54,865 bases of DNA from contig JBEKUX010000014.1 in NCBI GenBank assembly GCA_049514575.1, positions 1-54,865 of the forward strand. The letters are read 5' to 3'. The notes beneath the pieces are model-generated. The model searched no databases, was not told the origin of the DNA, and was given only the letters and a program-made list of their open reading frames with translations. Shown here in pieces: positions 8,496-17,552 of this stretch. The position numbers and the translations under genes are program-made. Each line of letters begins with the position of its first letter. Position 1 is the first letter of the stretch. This stretch comes from BOG-1184 sp049514575. GTDB taxonomy: Bacteria > Fibrobacterota > Chitinivibrionia > Chitinivibrionales > Chitinispirillaceae.

Positions 8496-9275
8496 ATGAC
8501 CGTATCAAAAAAAAATTATACAGTAAGTATTCCCGTCGGTGTTTTCTGGAAGGTATATGTTCCAGTGGTAATTCTATTCGTCGTCATTGCTGTCTTTGCC
8601 GGAATATTTTTTATTGACTTTATTGTAATGCCGCATGTCGTCGGTATTGAGCGAGATATGATCGAAGTTCCTTCTGTTCAGGGATTATCCCTTGAACAGG
8701 GTAGGGAGAAACTTTTTGCCGTCGGTCTGCTGACTGAAATCCGGAGTCGGGATTTTGATAATAAAGTACCGGAGGACGAAATTATTAATCAAATTCCTGA
8801 AGCCGGATCCAAAGTAAAAAAAGGTCGACGCATTTCCGTTATATTAAGCAAAGGCAAGGAATTCTCCGTTATCCCTAACGTTAAAAATATGACCGAGCGG
8901 CAGGCGCGGTTGGAACTGAAAAAACGCGGTTTCCTGCTGGGGGAAACAAAGAAGACCTTTCATGACAAACAGGCGGCAGAGACGGTTATCGACGCTTTCC
9001 CTCAGGGCGGTTCCACTATTTCGCGTGATATGAAAGTTGACCTTATATTATCGAAAGGGCCGAAACCTACGAGCGCTGAAATGCCCAATATTGTCGGAGA
9101 AAGTCTCGCGGAGGCGCAAAAAAAAATGGAAGAGAGCGGCCTCCACGTTGGAAAAATAAATTATCGGAACAGTCCCTCTTTGCTTCCGGGGACCGTAATT
9201 TCGCAGTCTATCTCTCCGGGGGAGATCGTTTTACTCGAGACGTCGGTGGATATTACCGTTTCGGTAATTCAATAA
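8496..9275 (+). CDS. PASTA-domain protein with one membrane anchor, no kinase domain
   Basis: A 259-residue protein with a short cytoplasmic start, one transmembrane helix (~residues 19-45) and three PASTA repeats outside the membrane. The repeats lie at about 57-121 (begins VPSVQGL, ends VILSKG), 125-192 (IPNVKNM to LILSKG) and 197-259 (MPNIVGE to ITVSVIQ). PASTA domains bind peptidoglycan fragments and usually sit on Ser/Thr kinases or class B penicillin-binding proteins. Neither catalytic domain is present here, so it may act as a peptidoglycan tether or sensor. It is followed by lipoprotein genes on the same strand. ATG at 8496 has no clear ribosome site. Confidence 0.85.
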   Translation: MTVSKKNYTVSIPVGVFWKVYVPVVILFVVIAVFAGIFFIDFIVMPHVVGIERDMIEVPSVQGLSLEQGREKLFAVGLLTEIRSRDFDNKVPEDEIINQIPEAGSKVKKGRRISVILSKGKEFSVIPNVKNMTERQARLELKKRGFLLGETKKTFHDKQAAETVIDAFPQGGSTISRDMKVDLILSKGPKPTSAEMPNIVGESLAEAQKKMEESGLHVGKINYRNSPSLLPGTVISQSISPGEIVLLETSVDITVSVIQ

Positions 9276-9365
9276 TATTAAAAGGTGATAATTGGATACT
9301 GTCCGGCTCGTTAAAGACGGCGCACATTATATGATATCCTTAATAAATTTCGAATCCGGTTGCAG

Positions 9366-11072
9366 ATGAGACATAATTGGTTACAAACGTTATTTTTCTG
9401 TGCTTTTCTTATCTTTAATTGCACGCCGGCTCGATTTCCTGTTGTAAAACCTGTTGTAACAATACAACGCGATCAGATTTTAAAGATGAGGGCCGAGGAA
9501 TATTTTGTTCAGGCCCGGAATATGGAACGTCGTGGCCTGGAAAACGAGGCTGATCGTTTGTATAAGCGGGCTTACGATCTAGATCCGTCTTCGCCGGTAC
9601 TTCGGGATCAGTTGGTGCGAAAGTATATGGATGCTGGGAAATTCGCGCAGGCGTTATCGTTGGTAAAAAGATATGAAAGACCGCATGCGCTTACTGCTGA
9701 TGAACAACGTATGATTACCGCTATATATCTGAAAATGGGGGAGTTTAATAAGGCTGTCGAAACGATCGAAAGTATTATTGGTAAGGATGAGGCCGATTAT
9801 TATTCGCTCGCGATCATGTATGAATCAATTGGAAATGCTGAGAAAGCATTGCAGAACTATCGTGCATATTATCGGTGTAACAATAGTTCATTCGATCTCG
9901 GATTGAAAATCGTGCGTATGATGCTTGCACAAAAACAAATAGAATCAGCGGACAGTCTGCTGGTCACGTTAAAAAATCATTATGGCGAGAAAGTTGAACT
10001 TTACGACCTGCACGGGATACTCGCAATGATACACGGAGATACCGCAGCTGCACTTGAGTTGTTCGACAAGGCGGTAGCAATCGATTCGTTTTATGAAGAT
10101 GCGGTGAGTAATGCCGCGCAGATATGCGTGCAGAAAAACGATTACGTCAGGGCCATCACCTACTTTGAAACGCTTTATCGAAACTGGGGATTATACAAGG
10201 CAGAATATGGACGGACACTTGCGATACTTTATTATTACGATAAAAGGTTTGCCGATGCGGAAACCCTGATGGCAAAGCTGTTAGAGGGCTCCAACGAAGA
10301 TCCTGAGATCCATTTTTATCTTGGCCTTGTTTTCGCCGCGATGGGAAATAACGATCAAGCACGCATCGAAATAGAAAAATCGATTACGCTCAAGGACGAC
10401 TATGCTGAAGCATGGCAAGAGCTGTTTTATCTGGCAATACACGAACAAGACTATGGTCTTGCATTTAAGACCGCCGAACGTTTCCGAATACGATCGCCTC
10501 AAAGCGGAGCCGCTTGGCGACTTTCGGGATACTCCCTTAGTTTGAAGAAGGATTATGACCACGCACTTTTTTATTTATTGAAAGCAATAGCTCTGGACAG
10601 TACTGATACCGGTGCATGGTTTGAACTGGGAAGCTGTTATGAACGGAACAAGGATATCCCGCATGCGGCCGATGCATTTAAAAAAGTCCTGCGGTTAAAT
10701 CCCGGCGATGCGGCAGCGTCAAATTACCTCGGTTATATGTGGGCGGAAAAAGGAATGAAGCTTGACAGTGCAAAGGCGCTCTTGGAATCGGCACTGTCGA
10801 GAGACCCTGATAACGGTGCTTTCCTGGATTCATATGGGTGGATCTATTTTCAGCTGGGTGCCATGGAAAAAGCATATGAATATATTCTGAAGGCGGTAGT
10901 CCGTATACATAATGACGCTGTTGTTTTTGAGCATCTGGGAGATATTTTAAGCAGACGAAATGATCGTGAAGGGGCGCTAAAGGCCTATAAAAGCAGCCTC
11001 GAATACAATACTGACAATGGAGATATCGTCAGGGAAAAAATTATTGACCTTGAAATGGTTGTCACCAGGTAA
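9366..11072 (+). CDS. TPR-repeat lipoprotein
   Basis: A 568-residue protein with a short hydrophobic leader ending LIFNCTP, compatible with lipoprotein processing although Asn before the Cys is atypical. The rest is almost entirely tetratricopeptide repeats, recognisable by segments such as AEEYFVQARNMERRGLENEA, ALELFDKAVAIDS, GAWFELGSCYERN and AASNYLGYMWAEKG. TPR arrays scaffold protein complexes; partners are unknown. ATG at 9366 is used; a TTG two codons earlier is also possible. The next lipoprotein gene starts 4 bases after the stop, so they are surely one operon. The gene order TPR protein, LolB-like lipoprotein, PorV-like barrel suggests outer-membrane assembly or surface export. Confidence 0.85.
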   Translation: MRHNWLQTLFFCAFLIFNCTPARFPVVKPVVTIQRDQILKMRAEEYFVQARNMERRGLENEADRLYKRAYDLDPSSPVLRDQLVRKYMDAGKFAQALSLVKRYERPHALTADEQRMITAIYLKMGEFNKAVETIESIIGKDEADYYSLAIMYESIGNAEKALQNYRAYYRCNNSSFDLGLKIVRMMLAQKQIESADSLLVTLKNHYGEKVELYDLHGILAMIHGDTAAALELFDKAVAIDSFYEDAVSNAAQICVQKNDYVRAITYFETLYRNWGLYKAEYGRTLAILYYYDKRFADAETLMAKLLEGSNEDPEIHFYLGLVFAAMGNNDQARIEIEKSITLKDDYAEAWQELFYLAIHEQDYGLAFKTAERFRIRSPQSGAAWRLSGYSLSLKKDYDHALFYLLKAIALDSTDTGAWFELGSCYERNKDIPHAADAFKKVLRLNPGDAAASNYLGYMWAEKGMKLDSAKALLESALSRDPDNGAFLDSYGWIYFQLGAMEKAYEYILKAVVRIHNDAVVFEHLGDILSRRNDREGALKAYKSSLEYNTDNGDIVREKIIDLEMVVTR

Positions 11073-11076
11073 TCGA

Positions 11077-11778
11077 ATGCTGTCAGTTCGAGTGTATGTA
11101 TGCTTTTGCACCGCAGTAATGCTTCTGCCGTGTACCTGCAGTATTCCACCGCCGTTGCAAAAAGAAGATATTCCTAGATTTCTAGCTTCTTTGTCCCCTG
11201 AACACGGTTACACTACGGTGGCCGCATGTGGAGATGTGCGTATATCCATTGACGGCGAAATGCATAAGGGTACAATAGAAGTTCATTGGCATAATAACGG
11301 TTGTTTCAACGCCGATTTCTATGGGCCGTTCGGTGTCATTGCCGGTTCTATAAAAGGCACAGAAAGTGGAGGAACGGTGACTTTGGCTGAAGGCCAATAC
11401 AAATTTGCGTTTACACAGACCATGGATTCACTTCCGTTTGCATGGGGCAAGGATCTGACATTTGGTGATATGGTCATGGTACTGCTTGGAAGAATGCCTT
11501 CAGCCTATGCAGCACGAATGCAACTATCCCCGGATTCGTACAGCTATGATCGGAAGACAATATCCGGCCTATGGAAAACGGATACTTTAGATATCCATGC
11601 AATAATCCGTAACCGGGCAGAGAGGCAATCGAGGGTGATGTTCGTTTTCAAAAAACATCTGCCGTTCTGGTATTTAACTTTTCAGTCCTTTAAACAGGGG
11701 CGCGCCTTTAAAATTGAATTTCGGGAGAATGACAGAAATTATTTTTCGATCAAATACACAAAGGTGAAGTGCAATTAA
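11077..11778 (+). CDS. Probable outer-membrane lipoprotein, LolB/DUF4292-like
   Basis: A 233-residue protein with a signal segment and a Cys-rich processing region (VMLLPCTCSIPPP), so probably a lipoprotein. The body is predicted beta-rich. It contains VAACGDVRISIDG, GTIEVHWHNNGCFNADFYGPFGV and VTLAEGQYKFAF, a pattern like the half-barrel of LolB or DUF4292 proteins, which hold lipid chains. That match is by eye and weak. I start at ATG 11077, four bases after the TPR stop; an in-frame start at 11017 would overlap the TPR gene and lose the signal-peptide layout. LolB-like function would mean lipoprotein insertion in the outer membrane. Confidence 0.7.
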   Translation: MLSVRVYVCFCTAVMLLPCTCSIPPPLQKEDIPRFLASLSPEHGYTTVAACGDVRISIDGEMHKGTIEVHWHNNGCFNADFYGPFGVIAGSIKGTESGGTVTLAEGQYKFAFTQTMDSLPFAWGKDLTFGDMVMVLLGRMPSAYAARMQLSPDSYSYDRKTISGLWKTDTLDIHAIIRNRAERQSRVMFVFKKHLPFWYLTFQSFKQGRAFKIEFRENDRNYFSIKYTKVKCN

Positions 11779-11796
11779 TCTTTCCATTAATACGCA

Positions 11797-12825
11797 ATGA
11801 AACATTATTTACAAGCTCAATCAGCCGCGAGTACAATAATTTTTATTTGTGCAATGTTGCCGCTTTATGCGCAGAATCCGGATGCCGGGACGACGATTTT
11901 TGATTTCGTGAATATCAACTACGATGCCAGGAAAGTTGCTCTTGCGGGTGCATCGGTGGCATTGCCTAACGATTGCTACGGTATTTTTTCAAATCCCGCC
12001 GCACTTGGTTATATAAATAACATGCAGGCAGTTATCGGTTACCGCCCTCTTGGGGTCGGTATTTTCGGCGCGCCGCTTGCATATGCACTCCCAATAAATG
12101 GGATAGGAGTTTTCGGCGCCGGGGTATATGGGTTAACGAGCGGTGATATCGATCCTACCGACAAAGGTCCGGATGGAGGGCCAATCTATTTGGGTGGTAT
12201 AGCACGTGCCGAGTTCATTGCAGGGAATGTGTCATGGGCAAAAGTCGTAAATGAGTATTTTTGTGCCGGTGTGACGGTAAAAGGTTTTTATACCTACCTT
12301 AAGGATATTGACGATTATTGGTCAGCCGATGGGTTCGCCTTTGATGTCGGAATGCAGGGCCGGTTCATGAATTCACGCCTGATTTATGGATTCTTGGTGC
12401 GCAATATCGGTTTTCTCCGGTCAGGTTTTGAGAATGATGATAGCTATCCGCTTCCTTCCGCCATAGAAATTGGTGTGTCCTATGTGCCGCGGTATATTGA
12501 TAATTTAAGGGTAATTTTTGATATGAATAAAAAACGCGACGACTATTTGAGCTTCACCCCGGCTGCCGAACTGGAAATAATAAGAAACCAGATGGTACTG
12601 AGAGCCGGCTACAGTTTCAATTGGAAAGATCTTGAGGCGTTTAAAAATATGCTCAGTGGCGGATCAGAGCAGAGCTACTACAAGAGTAATATACAAGGAC
12701 TGTGTCTTGGGGTTGGTTTCATTACTGATATCATTGAACGAAAGGTGCAATTCGATGCCTCCGTCCAATTCCTGACCCTTTCTGCAACCCCGTCCCTTGT
12801 CATTTCAATGCTCATGAATATTTAA
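11797..12825 (+). CDS. PorV/PorQ-family outer-membrane beta-barrel protein
   Basis: A 342-residue protein with a Sec signal peptide ending in LPLYAQ and then the family opening FDFVNINYDARKVALAGASV followed by LPNDCYGIFSNPAALGY. This is the typical start of PorV/PorQ and UPF0164 barrels of the FadL-like superfamily. The rest is alternating beta strands with Gly and aromatic residues. In Bacteroidota, PorV shuttles cargo of the type IX secretion system to the surface. That role here is an inference, supported by sorting-domain-like C-termini elsewhere in the window. Last gene of the acpS-side plus-strand run, ending 5 bases from a convergent gene. Confidence 0.8.
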   Translation: MKHYLQAQSAASTIIFICAMLPLYAQNPDAGTTIFDFVNINYDARKVALAGASVALPNDCYGIFSNPAALGYINNMQAVIGYRPLGVGIFGAPLAYALPINGIGVFGAGVYGLTSGDIDPTDKGPDGGPIYLGGIARAEFIAGNVSWAKVVNEYFCAGVTVKGFYTYLKDIDDYWSADGFAFDVGMQGRFMNSRLIYGFLVRNIGFLRSGFENDDSYPLPSAIEIGVSYVPRYIDNLRVIFDMNKKRDDYLSFTPAAELEIIRNQMVLRAGYSFNWKDLEAFKNMLSGGSEQSYYKSNIQGLCLGVGFITDIIERKVQFDASVQFLTLSATPSLVISMLMNI

Positions 12826-12830
12826 CGATT

Positions 12831-13214
12831 TCACATGTCCTGCACGAGCTTCTTCAGTCCGGCTTTGTTAAATTGCACGAGAAGTCTGCTCGGAGTTCCG
12901 CTGTCTTTGTTCACTATAAGGCCGGGTTCCTTGAATTTTTTATGGTAAATGCGTTCCCCGATACAGTAGTGGTCATGCGGAGCGTACTCGCGGGGTTGCT
13001 TATTTGCAGATGAGGATTTTTGCTGCTCAAGCAAATCGTTCCCCGAAAAACAGGCGGTTTTAAAACATTTGGTACAATAGTACTCGAAGGTAGAATTTTT
13101 ATCGATGGTTCTTCCATTTCCCGCTATGCTGCGGTCAAGTTGGCCGATTGTTACTTTCTCACAGAAGCGGCAGAAGAGGTCGAGCGTTTCCACAGGTGTG
13201 AATGTCACGGACAT
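12831..13214 (-). CDS. Small protein with paired CxxC motifs, unknown function
   Basis: Not recognised as a named family. The 127-residue product has two CxxC pairs (FCRFCEK near residues 14-17 and YCTKCFK near 47-50), suggesting an N-terminal zinc ribbon. The C-terminal ~50 residues (HDHYCIGERIYHKKFKEPGLIVN onward) have the look of the small beta domain found in CarD-like or UvrD C-terminal segments, where a Y-x-x-G-x-x-I-x-H-x-x-F pattern recurs. That would fit a nucleic-acid or RNA-polymerase binding role, as inference only. ATG at 13214 is preceded by GGGAG. It converges on the PorV-like gene. Confidence 0.7.
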   Translation of the reverse strand: MSVTFTPVETLDLFCRFCEKVTIGQLDRSIAGNGRTIDKNSTFEYYCTKCFKTACFSGNDLLEQQKSSSANKQPREYAPHDHYCIGERIYHKKFKEPGLIVNKDSGTPSRLLVQFNKAGLKKLVQDM

Positions 13215-13365
13215 TGAAACTCCCCGTATCGAATTAGGACGCTAATCACAATTATAAAATTGAAACTACCACTTGGCAGTATGAAAATCAATTTTTTTAA
13301 AAAATGACCGTTTTAATAATGCAAGTTCTTCAGGTTCTGCTGCCGGGAAGTTATTTTAAGTTATT

Positions 13366-14292
13366 ATGAATATCATTTTTTTCGGTTCTTCAGAGTTCGG
13401 AATCCCGGCATTGAAACGACTTTTAATGGCTCATACGGTACGTGCCATAGTAAGTACGCCTCCTCGGCCGCAGGGCAGGGGGCTCAAGTTTGTCGGATCG
13501 GCTATTTCCGTATTTGCGCAGAAACAGGGTTTCGGACCGATAATTACCCCTGATAATTTAAACGACCGGAATTTCTTCGATGAAATTTCACATTGCAAGG
13601 CGGATATTTTTATCGTTATTGCTTACAGAATCCTTCCGAAGGTATTGTTTTCGCTTCCTTTACTGGGAACTATCAACATTCATGCTTCGTTATTGCCGAA
13701 ATATCGCGGCCCAGCACCTATTCAGCGTGCCATTGAAGCAGGAGAAAAAGAGACCGGTATCACCGTGTTTCGTATTGATGAAGGTGTTGATACCGGAGAT
13801 ATTTTGTTACAAAAGCGGATACGTATAGGGTCCGACGATACAGCAATAGATTTGTTTTCAAAATTAAGCGATTGTGGCGCGGATGCTCTGATTGAAGTAC
13901 TGGACAAACTGGGACAAGGAACATTGCATCCGTTTCAGCAGGATAATAAACTGGCCAGCCCTGCCCCGAAACTTACTAAAGAGGAAGCCCTTATCAATTG
14001 GCGCCAGTCAGCATTAGCTATCTATAATAAAATCAGGGCCTTTAAACCTTTCCCCGGAACGTATGCGCTGCTTGATGGAAAGCGTCTCGGGATCGAACGG
14101 GCCGCGCCCTTGGAAATTGATTCACCCGGAGAAACCGGAACCATTGTCAACGCGGAGGGTTCTTTTTTTGACGTCCGTTGTTTGCAGGGGACTCTCAGGG
14201 TTCTGGAGGTAAAACCTGAGGGCCGCAGAAGCATGAGTGTCCATGATTTTTTATTAGGAAACAAGGTGCCGGAAGGAACGCAGCTCACGTGA
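13366..14292 (+). CDS. fmt: Methionyl-tRNA formyltransferase
   Basis: Formylates initiator Met-tRNA with 10-formyl-tetrahydrofolate to start translation. The 308-residue protein has the hydrolase-like core with catalytic Asn104, His106 (INIHASLLPKYRGPAP) and Asp142 (EGVDTGDIL), matching the Asn/His/Asp triad of E. coli Fmt. The C-terminal tRNA-binding OB domain follows. The stop overlaps the rsmB start by 4 bases (GTGA). 10-formyl-THF is also an intermediate of the Wood-Ljungdahl methyl branch that would feed the CODH/ACS genes in this genome. Confidence 0.96.
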   Translation: MNIIFFGSSEFGIPALKRLLMAHTVRAIVSTPPRPQGRGLKFVGSAISVFAQKQGFGPIITPDNLNDRNFFDEISHCKADIFIVIAYRILPKVLFSLPLLGTINIHASLLPKYRGPAPIQRAIEAGEKETGITVFRIDEGVDTGDILLQKRIRIGSDDTAIDLFSKLSDCGADALIEVLDKLGQGTLHPFQQDNKLASPAPKLTKEEALINWRQSALAIYNKIRAFKPFPGTYALLDGKRLGIERAAPLEIDSPGETGTIVNAEGSFFDVRCLQGTLRVLEVKPEGRRSMSVHDFLLGNKVPEGTQLT

Positions 14293-15617
14293 ATGCCCGT
14301 CAACTGGTCCTGAGGATACTCGAAGTTTTCGACCGTCAGCCTGGAAAACTTGAGTATATTGTCGACTCGATGCTGAGCAATGCACGGCTCGATAGCCGGG
14401 ACAAGCGTTTTGTCTTTGAGATCGTCTACGGTGTTGTTCGCCGTCGATTGACCCTTGATTATTTTATCGACCGTCTGCTGACCGGTAAAAAAAATAAAAC
14501 TAATGCAGTATTGCGCAGGATCCTCCAGATCGGGTTGTACCAGCTTCTTTATCTTGATCGCGTACCTGACCATGCGGCAGTAAACGAATCTGTCAAGCTG
14601 GCAAAGGAAGATCCGGAAACCAGGCTTCTTGCCGGTGTTGTGAACGGCGTACTTCGCAAGGTCGTTTCAGACCGTCGTGCCGCGCTTAGACTTCCCGGCG
14701 AATCTGCGGATCTTTCGGAACGGCTGTCGATAGAATATTCCCATCCACGCTGGATGGTTGAACGATGGGTTAAAAATTTCGGACTGGCTCCTGCCAAGCG
14801 ATTACTTGCCTTTAACAATGAAAGACCCGATATATTTCTCCGACGGAAAATCAGAGGTCTCTCGCGGCAGCAGTTCGAAACTGAAATCCATTCTCAGTGC
14901 GAACCACCGACAGGTTACCTGAATATCTATTACCGTTTGAAAAAGAACATCGTGCCCGAGGATATTCGTGCAATCCGTCAAGGGTTATGTACGGTTCAGA
15001 TGCCGTCGTCGGGATGGGTCGTAGCGCTTATGGATGCAAAAAAAGGAGACAAAATCCTGGATATTTGCGCATCTCCCGGCGGGAAAATGGCGATGCTGTC
15101 CGAAATCGTCGGGGAATCTGGGTCAGTATGCGCCTGCGACGACAAATGGTACAGGATAAAAATGTGTGTTGATACCGTGCGACGCATGCGTCTCGGCAAT
15201 GTGCATACGCTTGTCGCCGATGGACGATTCCAGCCGTTTGCAGGCTCCTTCGACAAGGTGCTGGTTGATGCTCCCTGTTCGGCAACCGGGGTTCTTCATC
15301 GCCATCCTGATGCGCGATGGAGCCGAAAACCGTCGGATCTTGACGCGTTAACTGCGCTCCAGCGCGGCCTGCTGGAATCCGCCGCTCATCTGGTCGATCC
15401 CGGAGGAACGGTCGTGTATTCCACCTGCTCAGTTGAGCCTGAGGAAAATGCAGGGATTATTCAGCCCTTTTTAAACAGCCATCCCGAATTTGTCCATAGC
15501 GGATGTCCGGAAAGTGTGCCCCAGAGTTTTATCGACAGCATGGGCTTCCTTGCTATTACTCCATTTTCCAACGGAATCGATGGAATGTTCGGTGCGCGGT
15601 TGAAAAGAATAAAATAG
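14289..15617 (+). CDS. rsmB: 16S rRNA (cytosine967-C5)-methyltransferase
   Basis: Methylates C967 of 16S rRNA using SAM. The 442-residue protein has an N-terminal NusB-like helical domain (~1-140) and a C-terminal Rossmann methyltransferase. Motifs are ILDICASPGGK (SAM site), VDAPCSATGVLHRHPD with the motif IV cysteine, and YSTCSVEPEENAG with the catalytic motif VI cysteine. The GTG start at 14289 overlaps the fmt stop, giving coupled translation; the fmt-rsmB pairing is common in bacteria. Confidence 0.95.
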   Translation: MNARQLVLRILEVFDRQPGKLEYIVDSMLSNARLDSRDKRFVFEIVYGVVRRRLTLDYFIDRLLTGKKNKTNAVLRRILQIGLYQLLYLDRVPDHAAVNESVKLAKEDPETRLLAGVVNGVLRKVVSDRRAALRLPGESADLSERLSIEYSHPRWMVERWVKNFGLAPAKRLLAFNNERPDIFLRRKIRGLSRQQFETEIHSQCEPPTGYLNIYYRLKKNIVPEDIRAIRQGLCTVQMPSSGWVVALMDAKKGDKILDICASPGGKMAMLSEIVGESGSVCACDDKWYRIKMCVDTVRRMRLGNVHTLVADGRFQPFAGSFDKVLVDAPCSATGVLHRHPDARWSRKPSDLDALTALQRGLLESAAHLVDPGGTVVYSTCSVEPEENAGIIQPFLNSHPEFVHSGCPESVPQSFIDSMGFLAITPFSNGIDGMFGARLKRIK

Positions 15618-15695
15618 GCATTTGACCGTTTGTTCCAACGATGTGTATTTTGTAGTAAAGGTCTGGAAGTCAACTTTGACAGCGGAGGATTGTGC

Positions 15696-16085
15696 ATGAA
15701 ATATGAGATTGAAGACCGCGGCCAATTCAAGATGATCCATATCATCGGGAATATCGACAGCTCCGAAAGCACGAAAATCCTGGACAATGAAATCTCGCGG
15801 CTGATACGGCAGGGAAACCATCATTTCGTATTCAACCTTGAGCGGACGACATTCCTTGACAGCGGAGGGATCAGCCTGTTTATCCACTGTCTGTGCGACG
15901 TACAGGAGAACAAAGGCTCCATGTTTATCATCGCCGAAGAGAACCAGGTGCGACGCGTGCTCGAAATCGTCGGCATTAACCGACTTATTAAAACCTACTA
16001 TTCAGAAAAAGACTTTTTCGATGCACATAAACTGCCGAAGCGTGACGAAGCGCATCCGCACCGCAGCCGCGCCGAACAAAAGTGA
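15696..16085 (+). CDS. STAS-domain anti-sigma-factor antagonist-like protein
   Basis: A 129-residue single STAS domain, the fold of SpoIIAA/RsbV. The phosphorylatable-serine motif is present (TTFLDSGGISLFI). Such proteins bind an anti-sigma kinase when unphosphorylated and so release a sigma factor or control another partner-switch output. No cognate anti-sigma kinase lies beside it. ATG at 15696 is chosen because GGAGGA lies 6 bases upstream; a TTG at 15630 in frame would add 22 residues without support. The C-terminal tail is basic and may be disordered. It sits 78 bases after rsmB, so may be in the same transcript. Confidence 0.85.
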   Translation: MKYEIEDRGQFKMIHIIGNIDSSESTKILDNEISRLIRQGNHHFVFNLERTTFLDSGGISLFIHCLCDVQENKGSMFIIAEENQVRRVLEIVGINRLIKTYYSEKDFFDAHKLPKRDEAHPHRSRAEQK

Positions 16086-16097
16086 TATCGAGTAATT

Positions 16098-17540
16098 TTA
16101 GAAGCTTAAATCAAGATACAGACACCAGGACGGCGCAGGGTAAAAACAGGTTTTACGTAGTAAAGGATTTTCTGGCCAGACTATATCAAGGCATACAGTC
16201 CGCCGCATTGTCGGTTCCATGACCCGTATTCCGAAACCGAAATCAGCTCCGCTCATGTATTCCGGCCCGTTAAACGCCAGAAGTCTGTTCATGTCCCGTG
16301 CAATCCTTCCATAATCCAGAATCAGTGCTCCGTCAATGCGTGGTATGAGATCGGTTAGATCGCCGACAAATCGTGCAAATACTTTGGAAACGCCTCCGGG
16401 AAGAACCGGAGAGATGGAAGGAAACTGATAAATAGGAAAGCGGTATTCGCTTGAGAAAAAAAACGAGCTATTGCAGGTGCTTCGCAAATCGATGCCGCTA
16501 TTCGCGTATCCCCTGACCGAACCGATGCCGCCGAGAACAAGCCGGTTTTGGATTCCTGCATCGTTGGTCCGTGCGACGATGTTAAAACGGAACGCTGCTT
16601 TATGGCCGTCAAAAAGTCCCGGATAATATGCCTTGATGTCGGAAGTGAATTGAACGTACCGGGGGGTCGTTATCTCATGATAAATAAAATTAGACCGTGT
16701 ATCAAAGAAAAAAGACCACCCGCTGGAAGGATCGTAACCGGATGAGCGGCGGTCGGTGAACCATCCCAAGACTCCGAATGCCTGATAATAATTCGTTGTA
16801 TCCTTTTCAGTAGCGGTCCAACTGATAGTTCTCTGGTAATCAGGAATTACGCTGCAATAGACCTTTGAGCGCTCGAAAAGTCTTCTGCCGGCCGTAACGC
16901 TGCCCAAATATTCCAATCTATCAAGAGGGAGTGCATTGTCGGGCCGGGCATCGACAAGGGCGCCGCACCCGATGAAATAGCGCGACGGTAAAAGCGGTTT
17001 GGACCAGCTCAACGCGGCGGTTCGCCACTCCCAGAAACGTAGCGACAGCCTGACCGTTTCCATACTGCCTCCTACGTTGGAGTTTTCCAGTCCGATAAAA
17101 GGGCAGTACCATTTTCCGCTTTGACCATGGCGGGAGGTGAACGGGGTAAAATCCAGATCGTTGATGCCGAAATAATAGGGTTCTTTAACGACGATGTAGA
17201 GATCCATCGCATTGTTCTTTCGCAGGGACAGTATGGCAATTTTCAGAAAAAGCCCGGTTGCTTCGAGCCGCTGCTTCGCACGCTTTATCATAAGCGAGTC
17301 ATAGATCATACCGGTGTCAAGCCCGGAAATCATTTGGATAATATGCACTTTTGTAACGTGATTTCCGTTATAATACAAATGCGCTACGCGAAGTTGGGCT
17401 TTTGCTGTATCGGGCAGGGAATCAATTGTTGCGGCAAAAGTGCCGACATATAAAATGGTAAGCTGGAAAATAAAAAATATTCTGAAAATATTGGCCACAG
17501 GGATTATTATCGCTCCTGCAAATGACCGACATGATGACAA
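16098..17540 (-). CDS. Omp85-family outer-membrane protein (POTRA plus barrel)
   Basis: A protein of up to 480 residues. A hydrophobic leader (IFRIFFIFQLTILYVGTFAA) precedes one POTRA-like domain at ~50-120 (LRVAHLYYNGNHVTKVHIIQM, then GMIYDSLMIKRAKQRLEATG). The rest is a 16-strand-type barrel with GGIGSVRGY, the form of the VRGF/Y motif that defines Omp85 proteins such as BamA and TamA. With one POTRA it is smaller than BamA and may be a TamA- or patatin-barrel-like paralogue. The start is uncertain: the frame opens with TTG at 17540, inside the U-rich end of rnpB and without a ribosome site; GTG at 17498 is an alternative. The role is probably insertion or translocation of outer-membrane proteins or lipids. 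Confidence 0.85.
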   Translation of the reverse strand: MSSCRSFAGAIIIPVANIFRIFFIFQLTILYVGTFAATIDSLPDTAKAQLRVAHLYYNGNHVTKVHIIQMISGLDTGMIYDSLMIKRAKQRLEATGLFLKIAILSLRKNNAMDLYIVVKEPYYFGINDLDFTPFTSRHGQSGKWYCPFIGLENSNVGGSMETVRLSLRFWEWRTAALSWSKPLLPSRYFIGCGALVDARPDNALPLDRLEYLGSVTAGRRLFERSKVYCSVIPDYQRTISWTATEKDTTNYYQAFGVLGWFTDRRSSGYDPSSGWSFFFDTRSNFIYHEITTPRYVQFTSDIKAYYPGLFDGHKAAFRFNIVARTNDAGIQNRLVLGGIGSVRGYANSGIDLRSTCNSSFFFSSEYRFPIYQFPSISPVLPGGVSKVFARFVGDLTDLIPRIDGALILDYGRIARDMNRLLAFNGPEYMSGADFGFGIRVMEPTMRRTVCLDIVWPENPLLRKTCFYPAPSWCLYLDLSF

Positions 17541-17552
17541 TAATTAAAAAAA

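Noticed and set aside
8399..8617. 72-codon plus-strand frame before the PASTA gene
   Set aside because: It overlaps the PASTA start in another frame, has low-complexity composition and no ribosome site.
15630..15695. TTG start 22 codons upstream for the STAS protein
   Set aside because: The ATG at 15696 has GGAGGA at proper spacing and gives a normal STAS length.
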